Assembly: GCF_001612665.1 (NCBI RefSeq)
Contig: NZ_BDAX01000033.1
Coordinates: forward strand, 1 to 64,000
DNA from: Nocardia alba NBRC 108234
GTDB taxonomy: Bacteria > Actinomycetota > Actinomycetes > Mycobacteriales > Mycobacteriaceae
Length of the DNA stretch: 64,000 nucleotides
Direction of reading: 5' to 3'
Numbering within the stretch: the first letter of the stretch is position 1; each line of letters starts with the position of its first letter. Positions 1 through 8,009 of the stretch are shown piece after piece. The notes beneath the pieces were generated by a model. The model was not told the origin of the DNA. It was given only the letters and a program-made list of their open reading frames with translations, and did not search any database. Both the position numbers and the translations under genes were made by a program.

Positions 1-214
1 CGCCAGTCGCTGTGCGATTGGCGAGAACATTTCAGGAGACACTTGGTGAGCGCAGTTACGAAGAGTGGTAAAGTTTGCGTTGGAACATGAGGTTCCTGAC
101 GGTCAGAATGTGACCGCCAGTGCCAAGTGGGCCACACAGAAAAAGCTCGATCCGCTGTGACGAGCGGACCGAGCCTTCCTTGAACTTCTGACCGAAACGC
201 CTAGAAACCGCTGG
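1..214. other. Left edge, no gene recognised
   Basis: Short open frames run off the left edge, but none gives a recognisable product. The interval holds two stem-loops, described separately. It may contain the 3' end of a gene lying outside the window. Confidence 0.4.
145..174. terminator. Stem-loop, possible terminator
   Basis: GCTCG-A-TCCGCT pairs with AGCGGA-C-CGAGC around a 6-base loop, with one mismatch between two short stems. An A-run precedes it and CTTCCTTG follows, so it could end a rightward transcript entering from the left. There is no true U-tract. Confidence 0.3.
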
Positions 215-221
215 TCAGAAG
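185..221 (-). terminator. Stem-loop at the end of the small membrane-protein gene
   Basis: CTTCTGACC at 185-193 and GGTCAGAAG at 213-221 form a 9-bp perfect inverted repeat with a 19-base loop. The right arm covers the stop codon of the leftward small gene, which is where an intrinsic terminator would lie. Confidence 0.4.
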
Positions 222-382
222 AGTAGGTACCTTGTCAGCGCGGCGACCACGGTCGCCGCGCTGACGTCTACGTTTTCTGTGATCTGTAGAACAAGCGAGC
301 TCAGTTCGATCACGACCGAGGCCGTGCCCAAGAGCAGAAACACTCGCCAGTGGGGAGAACCATCATTGTCCGATGGATTCAT
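215..382 (-). CDS. Small single-pass membrane protein (55 aa)
   Basis: I do not recognise a family. The ATG at 382 is preceded by AAAGGAACGAT, a good ribosome binding site, so I prefer it to upstream starts. The N-terminus (MNPSDNDGSPHW) is polar. It is followed by a hydrophobic stretch of about 25 residues (VFLLLGTASVVIELSSLVLQ) and a second weakly hydrophobic tail. A small holin-like or leader membrane protein would look like this, but that is only a size and hydropathy argument. A terminator-like hairpin lies at its 3' end and a long imperfect hairpin lies upstream of its ribosome binding site. Confidence 0.5.
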   Translation of the reverse strand: MNPSDNDGSPHWRVFLLLGTASVVIELSSLVLQITENVDVSAATVVAALTRYLLF

Positions 383-393
383 ATCGTTCCTTT

Positions 394-438
394 CCTGCAT
401 AAAATTACCCCCCGAACCGGAGGGCAACAATATGCAGG
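394..438 (-). promoter_or_regulatory. Imperfect long hairpin in the leader of the small membrane-protein gene
   Basis: CCTGCATA at 394-401 pairs with TATGCAGG at 431-438. Inside it TTACCCCCCG pairs with CGGAGGGCAA (8 of 10 positions). The structure would sit in the 5' untranslated RNA, about a dozen bases upstream of the start at 382. Function unknown. Confidence 0.3.
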
Positions 439-816
439 ACCGATGGTCGAATGGATTCACTGGACGATGAAGAGTGTACGCACAAAGTCTCCGCTAGCAA
501 ATTCGCGTCAGCAGTTCACTCGGATAAAAGCACAGGGGTTACATTCATCGCGCTTTTGTCGCGTCAGATAAATGGCCATCTAGCTGGGCAAATGCGGTCA
601 CGGGTTTCCGTGCCGCGAGCTGCGCCACCCGATGGTCGACTGTGTCGCCGTGCCGCGATCACTGCACCGACCGACGGCAGATCGTCCGGTTCGTCGCAGT
701 GTGGCGGCATCCGGGTGACTACGCCCTTGCATCCCGCCCGGGGGTGTGGTGCCACCCGCGGGCGGCCACGGTGAGCTGGCGCCGCCACCGGTCGACGTTG
801 CGGGTCTGAGCAGCGG
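439..816. other. No gene recognised
   Basis: Open frames exist on both strands here, but their sequences are Arg/Pro/Ser-rich in the manner of non-coding frames of GC-rich DNA. None has a convincing ribosome binding site or a family signature. I see nothing else in the stretch. Confidence 0.4.
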
Positions 817-1286
817 TCAGCGCACCCGGCGGCGGACTCGCATCTGCTCGCCAGATTGACAGACGTTCAGCCCGGGCGGCTCGTGCGCAGCGCGGCGAGG
901 ACGGGCATCACCGGCGGTATTGCTCCGCTTCATCTGATCGAGCTGCTGACCTAGGCGGTCGGTGCTCGCCGCAACGATCCCGAACCCTTCGTCGATCACC
1001 GCGCGCGAGATCGCGTCGAACTCCCGGTACGTGTCGGTCTCGCGTTGACGCGCGGCGGCGCTCTTCCCCGCGTCCCCACCCCTTAAAGCCTTGGTCACCA
1101 GGCCCTTCGCGGCCGACAATTGACGGCGCGCGGCCTTCTGCTGCTCGGCGATATCGGTGAGGCGGGCGCCAGCGACTGTGCTTTCGGCGGTGCTGACCTC
1201 CGAAAGTTCCGGCCCTTGGCATATTCGCGGTCGGCGGCGTCGATCAGCGCGTCGACCTCGGGGATACCGGTTCGGAGGTTGTCCAT
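817..1286 (-). pseudogene. Frameshifted hypothetical gene
   Basis: The start is ATG at 1286 behind AAGGACCCATC. The first frame reads MDNLRTGIPEVDALIDAADR and on to about codon 28 (GRNF). It then turns into a low-complexity Arg/Pro frame, while the coding pattern continues in another frame as EVSTAESTVAGARLTDIAEQ, with an Ala/Lys-rich helical region to the stop at 817. One lost base near 1200 would restore a protein of about 155 residues. It may be a real decayed gene or a base-calling error. No family is recognised. The C-terminal part looks alpha-helical. Confidence 0.4.
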
Positions 1287-1350
1287 GATGGGTCCTTCTC
1301 GAAGGGGTTCGGCCTGTAGTCGGTGGACGTACCCCAAGGCGGCGGTGTTG

Positions 1351-2127
1351 TCAGTATGCCCAGGAGCTCAGCAGCGCGTCATGCGAGTTCGACCGCGCGC
1401 CGTAGACGGCACCGTGCCATTCGGCGGTGAGCCGCTGCCACGCCTCCCACGCCTCGCCATCGAGGTCGATTGAGCGGCCGTCACCGGCATCGAGCCGCGC
1501 CAGCACCACCGCGGTGTCGGCGGCAGGTGAGGTCCCTTCGGCGGCCGCGGCCGGTTGCAAGCGCGCGTCGGTGCCCTCCGAGGTGTACAGCCGCGCCGGC
1601 CGGTCGCCGCGAGCGCTGGGTGCCGCCGCGATCGCGAGCCCCAGAATCCGGATGACGGTGCGCCAGTCCGACAACGAAGCGTCGGCGTCGGCGTGTTCGT
1701 CGATCTCGTTCCATCGGTCGAGGAACTGGGTGACCTCGTCGAGGGCGGGCAGGCGTTGCGTGGCCCGTGTGGTCTCGGCCTGGATCATCAGCTCCAAGGC
1801 GGCGGTGAGCAGCGTCAGCTGTTGCCGGGTCGCGGTCGTGACGTAGACGCCCATATGCTCGGTCCCGTTGTGGTTCACCGGGATCGCGGTGTCGCGCCCG
1901 GCGGTGTCGTGGCCGATATCGAACCGCCAGGAGTGTGCCACGATCGCCTCCAACGCGGCTTGCAGTTCGGTGGCGACGAGTTGATCCGGCAGTCTCCAGG
2001 GATCCCCGTCACGGTCGATCGTGGGGTCGTTCGCGAGACGCAGCTCGAAGGCGAATTCAAGAGCTTTGTTGATCACGCCGACGAGGTCGAGATGATCGGG
2101 GACGAGCACACGAACTGTCTCTGACAT
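1351..2127 (-). CDS. Hypothetical protein (258 aa)
   Basis: Not recognised. ATG at 2127 follows AGAGGAAG with a 5-base spacer and is preferred over an in-frame ATG at 2148. The N-terminal half (VRVLVPDHLDLVGVINKALE and beyond) is probably helical and acidic. The middle (residues ~100-150) has an amphipathic stretch TATRQQLTLLTAALELMIQA. The C-terminal third is Ala-rich, with an acidic DGEAWEAWQRL patch. A small open frame ends 17 bases upstream on the same strand, so the two may be co-transcribed with the broken gene beyond. Likely accessory or mobile-element cargo. Confidence 0.5.
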   Translation of the reverse strand: MSETVRVLVPDHLDLVGVINKALEFAFELRLANDPTIDRDGDPWRLPDQLVATELQAALEAIVAHSWRFDIGHDTAGRDTAIPVNHNGTEHMGVYVTTATRQQLTLLTAALELMIQAETTRATQRLPALDEVTQFLDRWNEIDEHADADASLSDWRTVIRILGLAIAAAPSARGDRPARLYTSEGTDARLQPAAAAEGTSPAADTAVVLARLDAGDGRSIDLDGEAWEAWQRLTAEWHGAVYGARSNSHDALLSSWAY

Positions 2128-2144
2128 GGTGACTTCCTCTGAGC

Positions 2145-2369
2145 TCATACGTGGGCCCGCCCGTCAGCAGCGTTCGCCGCGGCAGATACAGCGGCGGCGA
2201 GGCGGTTGCGGACGTCGGTCATCTCGGCCAGCGCCGCATCGAGATCGGCCAATGCGTCAGCGCCGGCGGCGCGACCGAAGCGTTCGAGCGCGGCGCCGAG
2301 CTGACCGATGTCATGGCCCTGCGCTACGACCGCAACCGAGAACGACGTTCGGGCCGAGTTGATTTGGGC
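2145..2369 (-). CDS. Small Ala-rich hypothetical protein, start not resolved
   Basis: The frame ends at 2145 and is clearly coding by its high third-position GC over the last ~70 codons (QLGAALERFGRAAGADALAD and following), giving a helical Ala-rich peptide. I found no ATG, GTG or TTG with a ribosome binding site close to where the coding pattern begins, so the left coordinate given for its start is approximate. It could be a truncated gene. It ends just before the 258-aa gene, so the two are probably one transcript. Confidence 0.3.
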   Translation of the reverse strand, partial: AQINSARTSFSVAVVAQGHDIGQLGAALERFGRAAGADALADLDAALAEMTDVRNRLAAAVSAAANAADGRAHV

Positions 2370-2604
2370 ATCTGATGGCCGAGATGGGAAAAATTGTAGC
2401 TCTCGGGCACGCGGGCGCGCGAACGACTGCCGTTCGGAGTTCCGCCCACACTCCGGCTCAAGCTGTCGGTGCAGGGATGGATACTGGCATCCGCTCCGAC
2501 CGGTTGTGCCGCGAGGAGGGTCTTGCAGGACACCCGACGCCACCAGCAACCACGCTCGCGCGGCCGCCGCCGACCCGCACAAGTGAAAGGACACCCACCC
2601 CTCG

Positions 2605-4380
2605 ATGAGCATCGACTGGCACACGATCGGTCAGGAACAGTTCGACCGCATCGTCGAAGCGCTGATCAACCACAAATATCGCGGTGCCGACATCGAGGTG
2701 ATCGCTCTCGACGGCCGTGGTGGCGATGGCGGCGTCGACATCGAGGTGCGCCAGGACGGGCGGGTGATCATCTTCCAGCTCAAGTACTTTCCCGAAGGGT
2801 TCAGCGGCGGCTGGAAAACCCGGCGCACGCAGATCAAGCGCTCGTTCGCCAAGCTGGTCAAGACGCGCACCGTCGACAAGACGTGCATGGTCGACGAATG
2901 GGTTCTCGTAGTGCCGAGAAACCTGACTCCCGGTGAGCATGCGTTCGTCACCGGCCTCGGCAAGACCGCTACCACGCCGTCGACCTGGCCCCTCGGTCGC
3001 AAAGACCTTGATGACCTGCTCATCGAATTCCCCGAGATCGACCGCTGGGCCCAGCGCAATGTCCACAGCGAACTCCGCGACAATGCCGCGACCTACAACC
3101 GCGAGCGCGACAACCTGCTCCACCCCGACGATCTGTCGATCCGAGTGTCCGAGCTGGGCGCGCTAGCCGACTCGACCGATCTGAACTGGGCGACCGACTT
3201 CGCGCGTGTCGGCGATGTTGTGACCCACACGCTGCGCGCGAAGAACTCTCGTTCTCAGGAGAACAGCCCCATCCTGGTCAGCTTCAAGGGATCGTTCGGT
3301 CCACAGCATGCCGCGCTGCGAGAGCAGTTCGAGCGTTCGACACGCTTCGGTGCCTCGGGCGAGGTTGTCCTGCCGGCGGAGATCGTAGGCGCCGTGACGA
3401 TCACCGGACCAGAACTCGTCGCCGGTGTGTACACAGGGATGGAAGTACGATTCGAGGCGCTGAGCAGCGCTGCGGCTATCGGCGCACCGGCGGAGCTGCG
3501 GTTCTTCGATGACCACGGCGCCCAGGTCATCTCGCACGAGGGGCGGATCTCCCACCTGACTCCAGGATCGCACGGCTTCGCGATGCGGATCGACTTCTTC
3601 GACCACCTTCAGGTCGAGTTGCTGAGCCCCAAGGATGTCTCCCAGCCGGGCCACGCCGACATCAGCTACAACCTGCGGCGTATCCGCCCTGCTGATGCCC
3701 TCGGTGTCGAGGAGATCCTGACGGCGATCAACCAGCCCGATCTCCGCTGTCGGGTATACATCGACGACAAGCTCCTCGTTTCGCTGTCATTCGAGCCTCC
3801 CGCAGATGCCGACATCGACGACGAGCTCGATGCGGTGTTCCGCCTCGCCTACGACCTGAAAGTCGTTCAGGAACACTGCCGATCGTCGTTCGACCTCCCC
3901 GAGGCGCTGACGCCACTAGAGCGCATCAATCTTCGAGTGGCCCGACTACTGCTGGAGGGCTACGCTGTCGCATCTCCGGAAGCACCCGGTGGCGTCGTCA
4001 TTCTCAACGGTTCGGACAGTCCACACCTACGTCAGCTTCTCGCAGGTGAAGATGCCTGGGTGAGCTTCACCGCACAAAGCTTCACCTTCTCCGTCGGCGC
4101 CAAGGAACTCACTCTCACCGACGTGCTGGTCTTCCACCCTCGCGCTACCGCGCGCAACGGCACAGAAGCTCTCGCAGCCATGGAGAACGGCAAAGCGGAG
4201 GGCTTCCGGCTCAACGTGGCCCCGAGCAACGAGCCGTACTTCTACCTGGCGCTGTCTGACCGGCTCGGTGATCCGGTGCCGCCGGTCTCGGACTGGAAGC
4301 TGGCGCTCTGGAGCCTGCCCGGAATAACGCAGCCCGGCCCGCACGCCAGCACTGCCGATGGACCCGACGAGCATCGGTGA
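2605..4380 (+). CDS. Restriction-endonuclease-like protein (591 aa), possible defence gene
   Basis: The N-terminal ~130 residues carry a PD-(D/E)XK nuclease signature of the Mrr-like type: a GGDGGVDIEV strand with the catalytic Asp, then IIFQLKYF, where QxK stands for ExK. A Lys/Arg-rich region follows (GWKTRRTQIKRSF). Residues ~190-591 are unlike anything I can name. They look mostly beta and mixed, with no obvious ATPase or helicase motif, so this is not a classical Mrr or type I subunit. The best reading is a DNA-cleaving defence protein with a large unknown sensor or effector region. ATG 2605 is chosen because the nuclease fold starts immediately; the nearest AAAGGA is about 13 bases upstream. 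It stands alone next to recombinase debris, typical of a defence island. Confidence 0.55.
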   Translation: MSIDWHTIGQEQFDRIVEALINHKYRGADIEVIALDGRGGDGGVDIEVRQDGRVIIFQLKYFPEGFSGGWKTRRTQIKRSFAKLVKTRTVDKTCMVDEWVLVVPRNLTPGEHAFVTGLGKTATTPSTWPLGRKDLDDLLIEFPEIDRWAQRNVHSELRDNAATYNRERDNLLHPDDLSIRVSELGALADSTDLNWATDFARVGDVVTHTLRAKNSRSQENSPILVSFKGSFGPQHAALREQFERSTRFGASGEVVLPAEIVGAVTITGPELVAGVYTGMEVRFEALSSAAAIGAPAELRFFDDHGAQVISHEGRISHLTPGSHGFAMRIDFFDHLQVELLSPKDVSQPGHADISYNLRRIRPADALGVEEILTAINQPDLRCRVYIDDKLLVSLSFEPPADADIDDELDAVFRLAYDLKVVQEHCRSSFDLPEALTPLERINLRVARLLLEGYAVASPEAPGGVVILNGSDSPHLRQLLAGEDAWVSFTAQSFTFSVGAKELTLTDVLVFHPRATARNGTEALAAMENGKAEGFRLNVAPSNEPYFYLALSDRLGDPVPPVSDWKLALWSLPGITQPGPHASTADGPDEHR

Positions 4381-4387
4381 GCAGCCG

Positions 4388-4644
4388 ATGACCGCCCACG
4401 AAGCCAGCTTCGACGACGCGGACGACGACCCAGCCGTCGAAGAGCTCGAACAGTCCCTCGCGCGTCGAGGGACTGACGGCCGAATACCAGCGGGAATGGG
4501 TTCAATTCGCGGTGTGGGCGATCGCCGGAGGCAGCAGGGTGCTGCCTGCCTCGACCGCAGTCCTGGTCGACTACCTGCGCGCCCACCCCGGCCCGCTGGC
4601 CACTCAGCGGGGCCGCGCCAGCGCGATCACCGACGCGCACCACC
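4388..4644 (+). pseudogene. Tyrosine recombinase N-terminal remnant
   Basis: An ATG at 4388 opens an acidic N-terminus (AHEASFDDADDDPAVEELEQ). One base appears lost near 4470, after which the adjacent frame reads TAEYQREWVQFAVWAIAGGS, then LPAS and VDYLRAHPG. That pattern (Trp-rich helix, LPA, YL, AI..H) is the SAM-like core-binding domain of phage-type integrases. The catalytic domain is absent: the frame runs into a serine recombinase piece. This is a broken integrase and cannot recombine DNA. Confidence 0.5.
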
Positions 4645-4995
4645 GTGCGCGTCGGGTTCCGGTCCCTGCACGAGGCCATCGACACCACCACCCCCGGCGG
4701 GCGCCTGGTCTTCCACGTCTTCGCCGCGCTGGCCGAATTCATCCGCGAACTGATCGTCGATGGCACCGAAGAGGACCTGGCCGCCGCGCGGTCCCGCGGT
4801 CAACGCCTCGGCCGATCACCGGCGATGACCGCCGAACAGATCCGCCAAGCCCGCGCCACGCTCACTCGACCCGAGGAAACCGTTTCCTCGGTCGCCCGGC
4901 TACTCGGCGTTTCGCGGTCGACGATCTACAAATACCTGCCCGAGATCGGGCCGATACACATCGACACCGCGAAGTCCGGATTCAGCCCATCGACT
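4645..4995 (+). pseudogene. Serine recombinase (resolvase/invertase) C-terminal remnant
   Basis: The sequence begins mid-domain at GFRSLHEAIDTTTPGGRLVF, the conserved helix region of Tn3-type resolvases. It continues through ALAEFIRELI (normally EFERxLI) and ends with an intact Hin-type helix-turn-helix, SSVARLLGVSRSTIYKYLPE. The catalytic N-terminal half with its Ser is missing. It is fused at its left end to the integrase remnant and runs straight into a HEPN-like remnant, so the region records repeated insertions and deletions. Confidence 0.65.
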
Positions 4996-5385
4996 ATGAC
5001 TGGATCCTTCGCGCGGCGGTGGTGCGCGATGCTGTCACTGCTTTCGAGGTGTACCTGGAGAAGGTCGGAACCGAACTCGGCCACAACTGGAACGTCGGAG
5101 CAGAGAAGTCACCAGGCTGGAACTCGATGGTCGAGTACTTCGACACCGACCTGGGACTCGACGTAAAACCGGCGCGAGTGACGGGAATTCGTCGAATTCG
5201 CCACGTCCTCACTCACCAGTGGGGCGAACTCCGCACCGCAGAGCTCCGGGAGAAATTCGGCGCGGACCCAGACACCGCCTGGGTAAGTCGTCAAGCCGCG
5301 CTCTCGGCCGAGGTTGTTACTCGAAATCCTCGATGACTTGGGCGATGTTGTGCACCAGGCTGATTCCACGACCTGGGCACGCTAA
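4985..5385 (+). pseudogene. HEPN-domain protein remnant
   Basis: In the frame DYDWILRAAVVRDAVTAFEV onwards the sequence is helical and contains RHVLTH, an Rx4H motif typical of HEPN ribonuclease or nucleic-acid-binding domains. The start is lost at the junction with the recombinase remnant. Near 5316 the coding pattern shifts frame again, ending as LLEILDDLGDVVHQAD and a stop at 5385. Both the missing 5' end and the shift argue for a dead gene. An original defence or toxin-type role is inference from the HEPN motif. Confidence 0.4.
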
Positions 5386-5714
5386 CCGATCCGGTGCAGC
5401 GCCCGCGGGATCCCGTCGCCGGACGCCCGCGTCGTCAGTACGGGGAGACGGAACGCCTATCGTCGGATCGACGCGACGCGCAACGCGGCAAGCGCTCGTC
5501 TGCGCCGAAGTGACCCGATCCAGGGCACGAGTCCCTACGGACCGGCGACGTCGGGGTGACGATTGCTAGTCGGTCGCCATGATCAGTTCTCCTGTCCAAT
5601 CGGCGGTGGCGAGCGCGATGCGTTGCTGGTCAGCCGGAGACAGCTGCGGCGTGAGATCCACTGTGTTCGAGGTGAGTTCAGTGTCCTAGATTGATCCGGG
5701 TAATGAATGGATTC
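5386..5714. other. Boundary stretch without a gene
   Basis: No open frame here resembles a protein I know, and no tRNA-like or repeat structure was seen. It separates the decayed mobile DNA from the first gene of the biosynthetic cluster, so it is the place to look for a cluster boundary or junction. Confidence 0.35.
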
Positions 5715-5743
5715 GAGCAATAGCTAGATCGGTGCTATTGCTC
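5715..5743 (-). terminator. Terminator of the acyltransferase/KASIII operon
   Basis: GAGCAATAGC at 5715-5724 and GCTATTGCTC at 5734-5743 form a perfect 10-bp stem with a 9-base loop that overlaps the last codons and stop of the leftward acyltransferase gene. Followed leftwards by an AT-rich run. Confidence 0.55.
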
Positions 5744-6716
5744 GCATGTTCTCGACGACCGCCGACAGATCCCGCGGTGTTCGCAGGGGATGACGAGCAA
5801 CGGTCGGCAGCTCACGTCGAGCGATACCGGTGAGCGTACCCGCAGGAGGCAATTCGACGAATGCGGTGAGCGCACGGCGCTCAAGGTTCGCGGTACACAG
5901 ATCCCAGCGAACCGGCCTGGTGATCTGCGCCGCGATCTTGGCAATGGCGTCGTCGCCGGAGATAACCGGTTCGCCGTCCGAATTCGACAGCAGCGTCAGC
6001 ACCGGATCTCGCACGTCGAGATCGTGGATCTCGTGCACGAAATCGTCACGTGCGTACGCCATGTGGTCGCTGTGGAAGGCCCCTGCCACACTCAGGGCGA
6101 CAACCTTGACACCGGGAGGTACGTTAGTGGCGAGTTCACTCAGCGCCTCGATTCGTCCCGCAGCCACCACATGTCCACTCCCGTTGTAGTTTGCCGGGGT
6201 GAGACCGAGTTCGGCGAGCAACGGGAGAAGGTACGTGAGGTCTGCGCCGAGAACCGCTGACATGCCGGTGCGGTCACGCTCGCAGGCTCGCGACATGGCA
6301 CGTCCGCGAACGGCGGCGAGCCGTACCGCGTCATCGGATGAGATGACACCGGCGACAGCCGCCGCGGTGAGTTCTCCGACCGAGTGACCGGCGACTATCG
6401 TTTCCCGACTCACCGCGCCGGTCGCCGCAAGTCGGGTGAAGGCAAGCAGCGCTGCGGCTACGACCAGTGGTTGCGCCACCGCGGTATCGACGAGTTCGGC
6501 GGTATCGGCGGCAGTTCCCCAATGGATGAGATCTGAATCGATGAGGTCCGACCATCGGCGTAGGTCCGCTTCGGCACCGTTTACCTCCAGCCAAGGCAAT
6601 AGCATGCCCGCTTTCTGGGAACCTTGCCCCGGCGCAACCAAGGCGAGACGACCAGGCTGGTCGCTGGACGCGACCGGTGCCGCTTCTGGGCGATCTCGAT
6701 CGGCGCGCACCATCAT
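5724..6716 (-). CDS. Discrete acyltransferase, FabD-like (330 aa)
   Basis: A malonyl-CoA:ACP transacylase family protein of normal length. It shows the N-terminal PGQGSQ motif, the nucleophile elbow GHSVGE, a conserved Arg-containing AAVRGRAM helix and GAFHS, which in FabD enzymes carries the catalytic His. It would load malonyl (or another acyl) groups onto an ACP, or hydrolyse unwanted acyl-ACP. Its ATG overlaps the stop of the KASIII gene by 4 bases (ATGA), so the two are translated together. KASIII plus a discrete AT is the pairing used for non-acetate priming in type II systems (DpsC/DpsD, ZhuH/ZhuC, FrnI/FrnK). Whether it acts in the cluster or duplicates the housekeeping FabD cannot be read from sequence. 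Confidence 0.8.
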   Translation of the reverse strand: MMVRADRDRPEAAPVASSDQPGRLALVAPGQGSQKAGMLLPWLEVNGAEADLRRWSDLIDSDLIHWGTAADTAELVDTAVAQPLVVAAALLAFTRLAATGAVSRETIVAGHSVGELTAAAVAGVISSDDAVRLAAVRGRAMSRACERDRTGMSAVLGADLTYLLPLLAELGLTPANYNGSGHVVAAGRIEALSELATNVPPGVKVVALSVAGAFHSDHMAYARDDFVHEIHDLDVRDPVLTLLSNSDGEPVISGDDAIAKIAAQITRPVRWDLCTANLERRALTAFVELPPAGTLTGIARRELPTVARHPLRTPRDLSAVVENMRAIAPI

Positions 6717-7786
6717 CGCCCCCAGCGGAGCAGGGTGTTAGCGATCGACATACCGCCGCCGAAAGCCGAAAGAAGCACCAGATCACCGTTTTGCAGGGCT
6801 CCCTCGCGGTGGACGCGATCGAGCGTGACCGGCACCGACGCGGCGCCGGTATTCCCGCAATCGCTGACGATCACATGATGTTCGGCGTTGTCGAGTCCCA
6901 GAGTGGGAGCCAGTTCTCGCAGCATCACGCCGTTGGCCTGGTGTGGAATGAAATGGTCGACGGCGGTTTCGGTAAGACCGGCGGTGCGCAGGACCTCCTT
7001 GATCGACAGGGGCATGTGGGTGGCGACGAATTCGCGGACCGCTCGACCCTGCATGGAGAAGTAGTGCCCTTTGTCGTCCCGGCCTAGCTCCCGGGCCGGC
7101 AGGCGACTGCCGCCCGCCGGAACCCTGATCGTTTCGTGGGTGCCGCCGTAGGTGTGCAACACGGTGCTGAGCAGGCCCGCAGGTGCTCGCACTGGGCCGA
7201 GAACCACCGCGCCCGCGCCGTCGCCGAACAGCGCCGCAGTGCGGCGATCGGTCGGATCAACGATGCGTGAATAGATGTCGGCACCGATTACCAGGCCGTG
7301 GCCACCTCGTGCGAGAAGGCGGGCCGCGGTGTGCATGGCGAACACGAATCCACTGCACACCGCGTTGACGTCGAAGGCCGCCGTGCCGTCCGCGCCCAGC
7401 AGACCTTGCACCAGCGCCGCCGTAGCCGGTTGCGGATGATCCGGGGTAGAGGTGGCGACGATGATGTAGTCCAGTTGTTCGACACCGACTCCCGCGTCGA
7501 CCAGTGCCGCGCGCGCCGCGCGCGCCGCCAGATCCGAGGTCGCTTCCTCGGGGGCGGCGTATCGGCGACGGCGTATTTCGGTTTTAGCGACGATCCACTC
7601 TTCGGTCGTTTCGGTGTTCGCGGCGATCTCGGCATTGGAAACGACTCGGTGTGGCAGATACGAACCGGTCCCGAGAATGCCCACCGCCGTGTTCGGCGCG
7701 GCGGGAACTTCAAGCGGCCCGGCCTGGGAATACACGATCTCACGGTCGCGATGCCGTGCCGGGTCGAGATAGTTTTCAGCGGTCAC
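6713..7786 (-). CDS. Beta-ketoacyl-ACP synthase III, Cys type (357 aa)
   Basis: FabH/KASIII fold with the full triad: Cys144 in VNAVCSGF, His282 in HFIPHQAN and Asn312 in CGNTGAAS. The glycine-rich GGGMSIANTLLRW ends the protein. It condenses an acyl-CoA or acyl-ACP with malonyl-ACP to start a chain, or transfers the starter. GTG at 7786 is chosen because GGAGAG lies 8 bases upstream; the frame stays open for another 180 codons upstream, but those are not KASIII-like. It forms a two-gene operon with the acyltransferase and is divergent from the ActIII-like ketoreductase. With a type I PKS also present, it could take the branched starter or act independently. Confidence 0.85.
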   Translation of the reverse strand: MTAENYLDPARHRDREIVYSQAGPLEVPAAPNTAVGILGTGSYLPHRVVSNAEIAANTETTEEWIVAKTEIRRRRYAAPEEATSDLAARAARAALVDAGVGVEQLDYIIVATSTPDHPQPATAALVQGLLGADGTAAFDVNAVCSGFVFAMHTAARLLARGGHGLVIGADIYSRIVDPTDRRTAALFGDGAGAVVLGPVRAPAGLLSTVLHTYGGTHETIRVPAGGSRLPARELGRDDKGHYFSMQGRAVREFVATHMPLSIKEVLRTAGLTETAVDHFIPHQANGVMLRELAPTLGLDNAEHHVIVSDCGNTGAASVPVTLDRVHREGALQNGDLVLLSAFGGGMSIANTLLRWGR

Positions 7787-8009
7787 GTCACTGACTCTCC
7801 GAGAGTTGTTGTAGGGCAGTTGTCGTCGTGCGGGTGTCGGCGCGGGGGCAGACCACGTGTCGATGCAGGGGGGTGGAATACCGAGCTGACTGTGCACAGG
7901 TGCGCTCAAGTGTCGATGGAGCCTCACCGATAGGCCCGCTCTCCAGCGCTGGTCGAGCGACCCGCACAACCGTGGTACCGAATCCCCACCACAACATCCC
8001 TGGAGCTTG
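7787..8009. promoter_or_regulatory. Divergent promoter region, KASIII / ketoreductase
   Basis: This 223-bp interval must drive both divergent operons. It contains the 9-mer GTGTCGATG twice, at 7857-7865 and 7910-7918 (53 bp, about five helical turns apart), and a related GTGTCGG at 7834. ACTCTC/GAGAGT dyad symmetry lies at 7795-7807 beside the KASIII ribosome binding site. A cluster SARP is a candidate binder; this is inference. Confidence 0.4.

Noticed and set aside
451..774. Open frame of 107 codons on the plus strand
   Set aside because: Composition (Arg/Ser/Pro) and lack of a ribosome binding site or coding third-position pattern suggest non-coding DNA.
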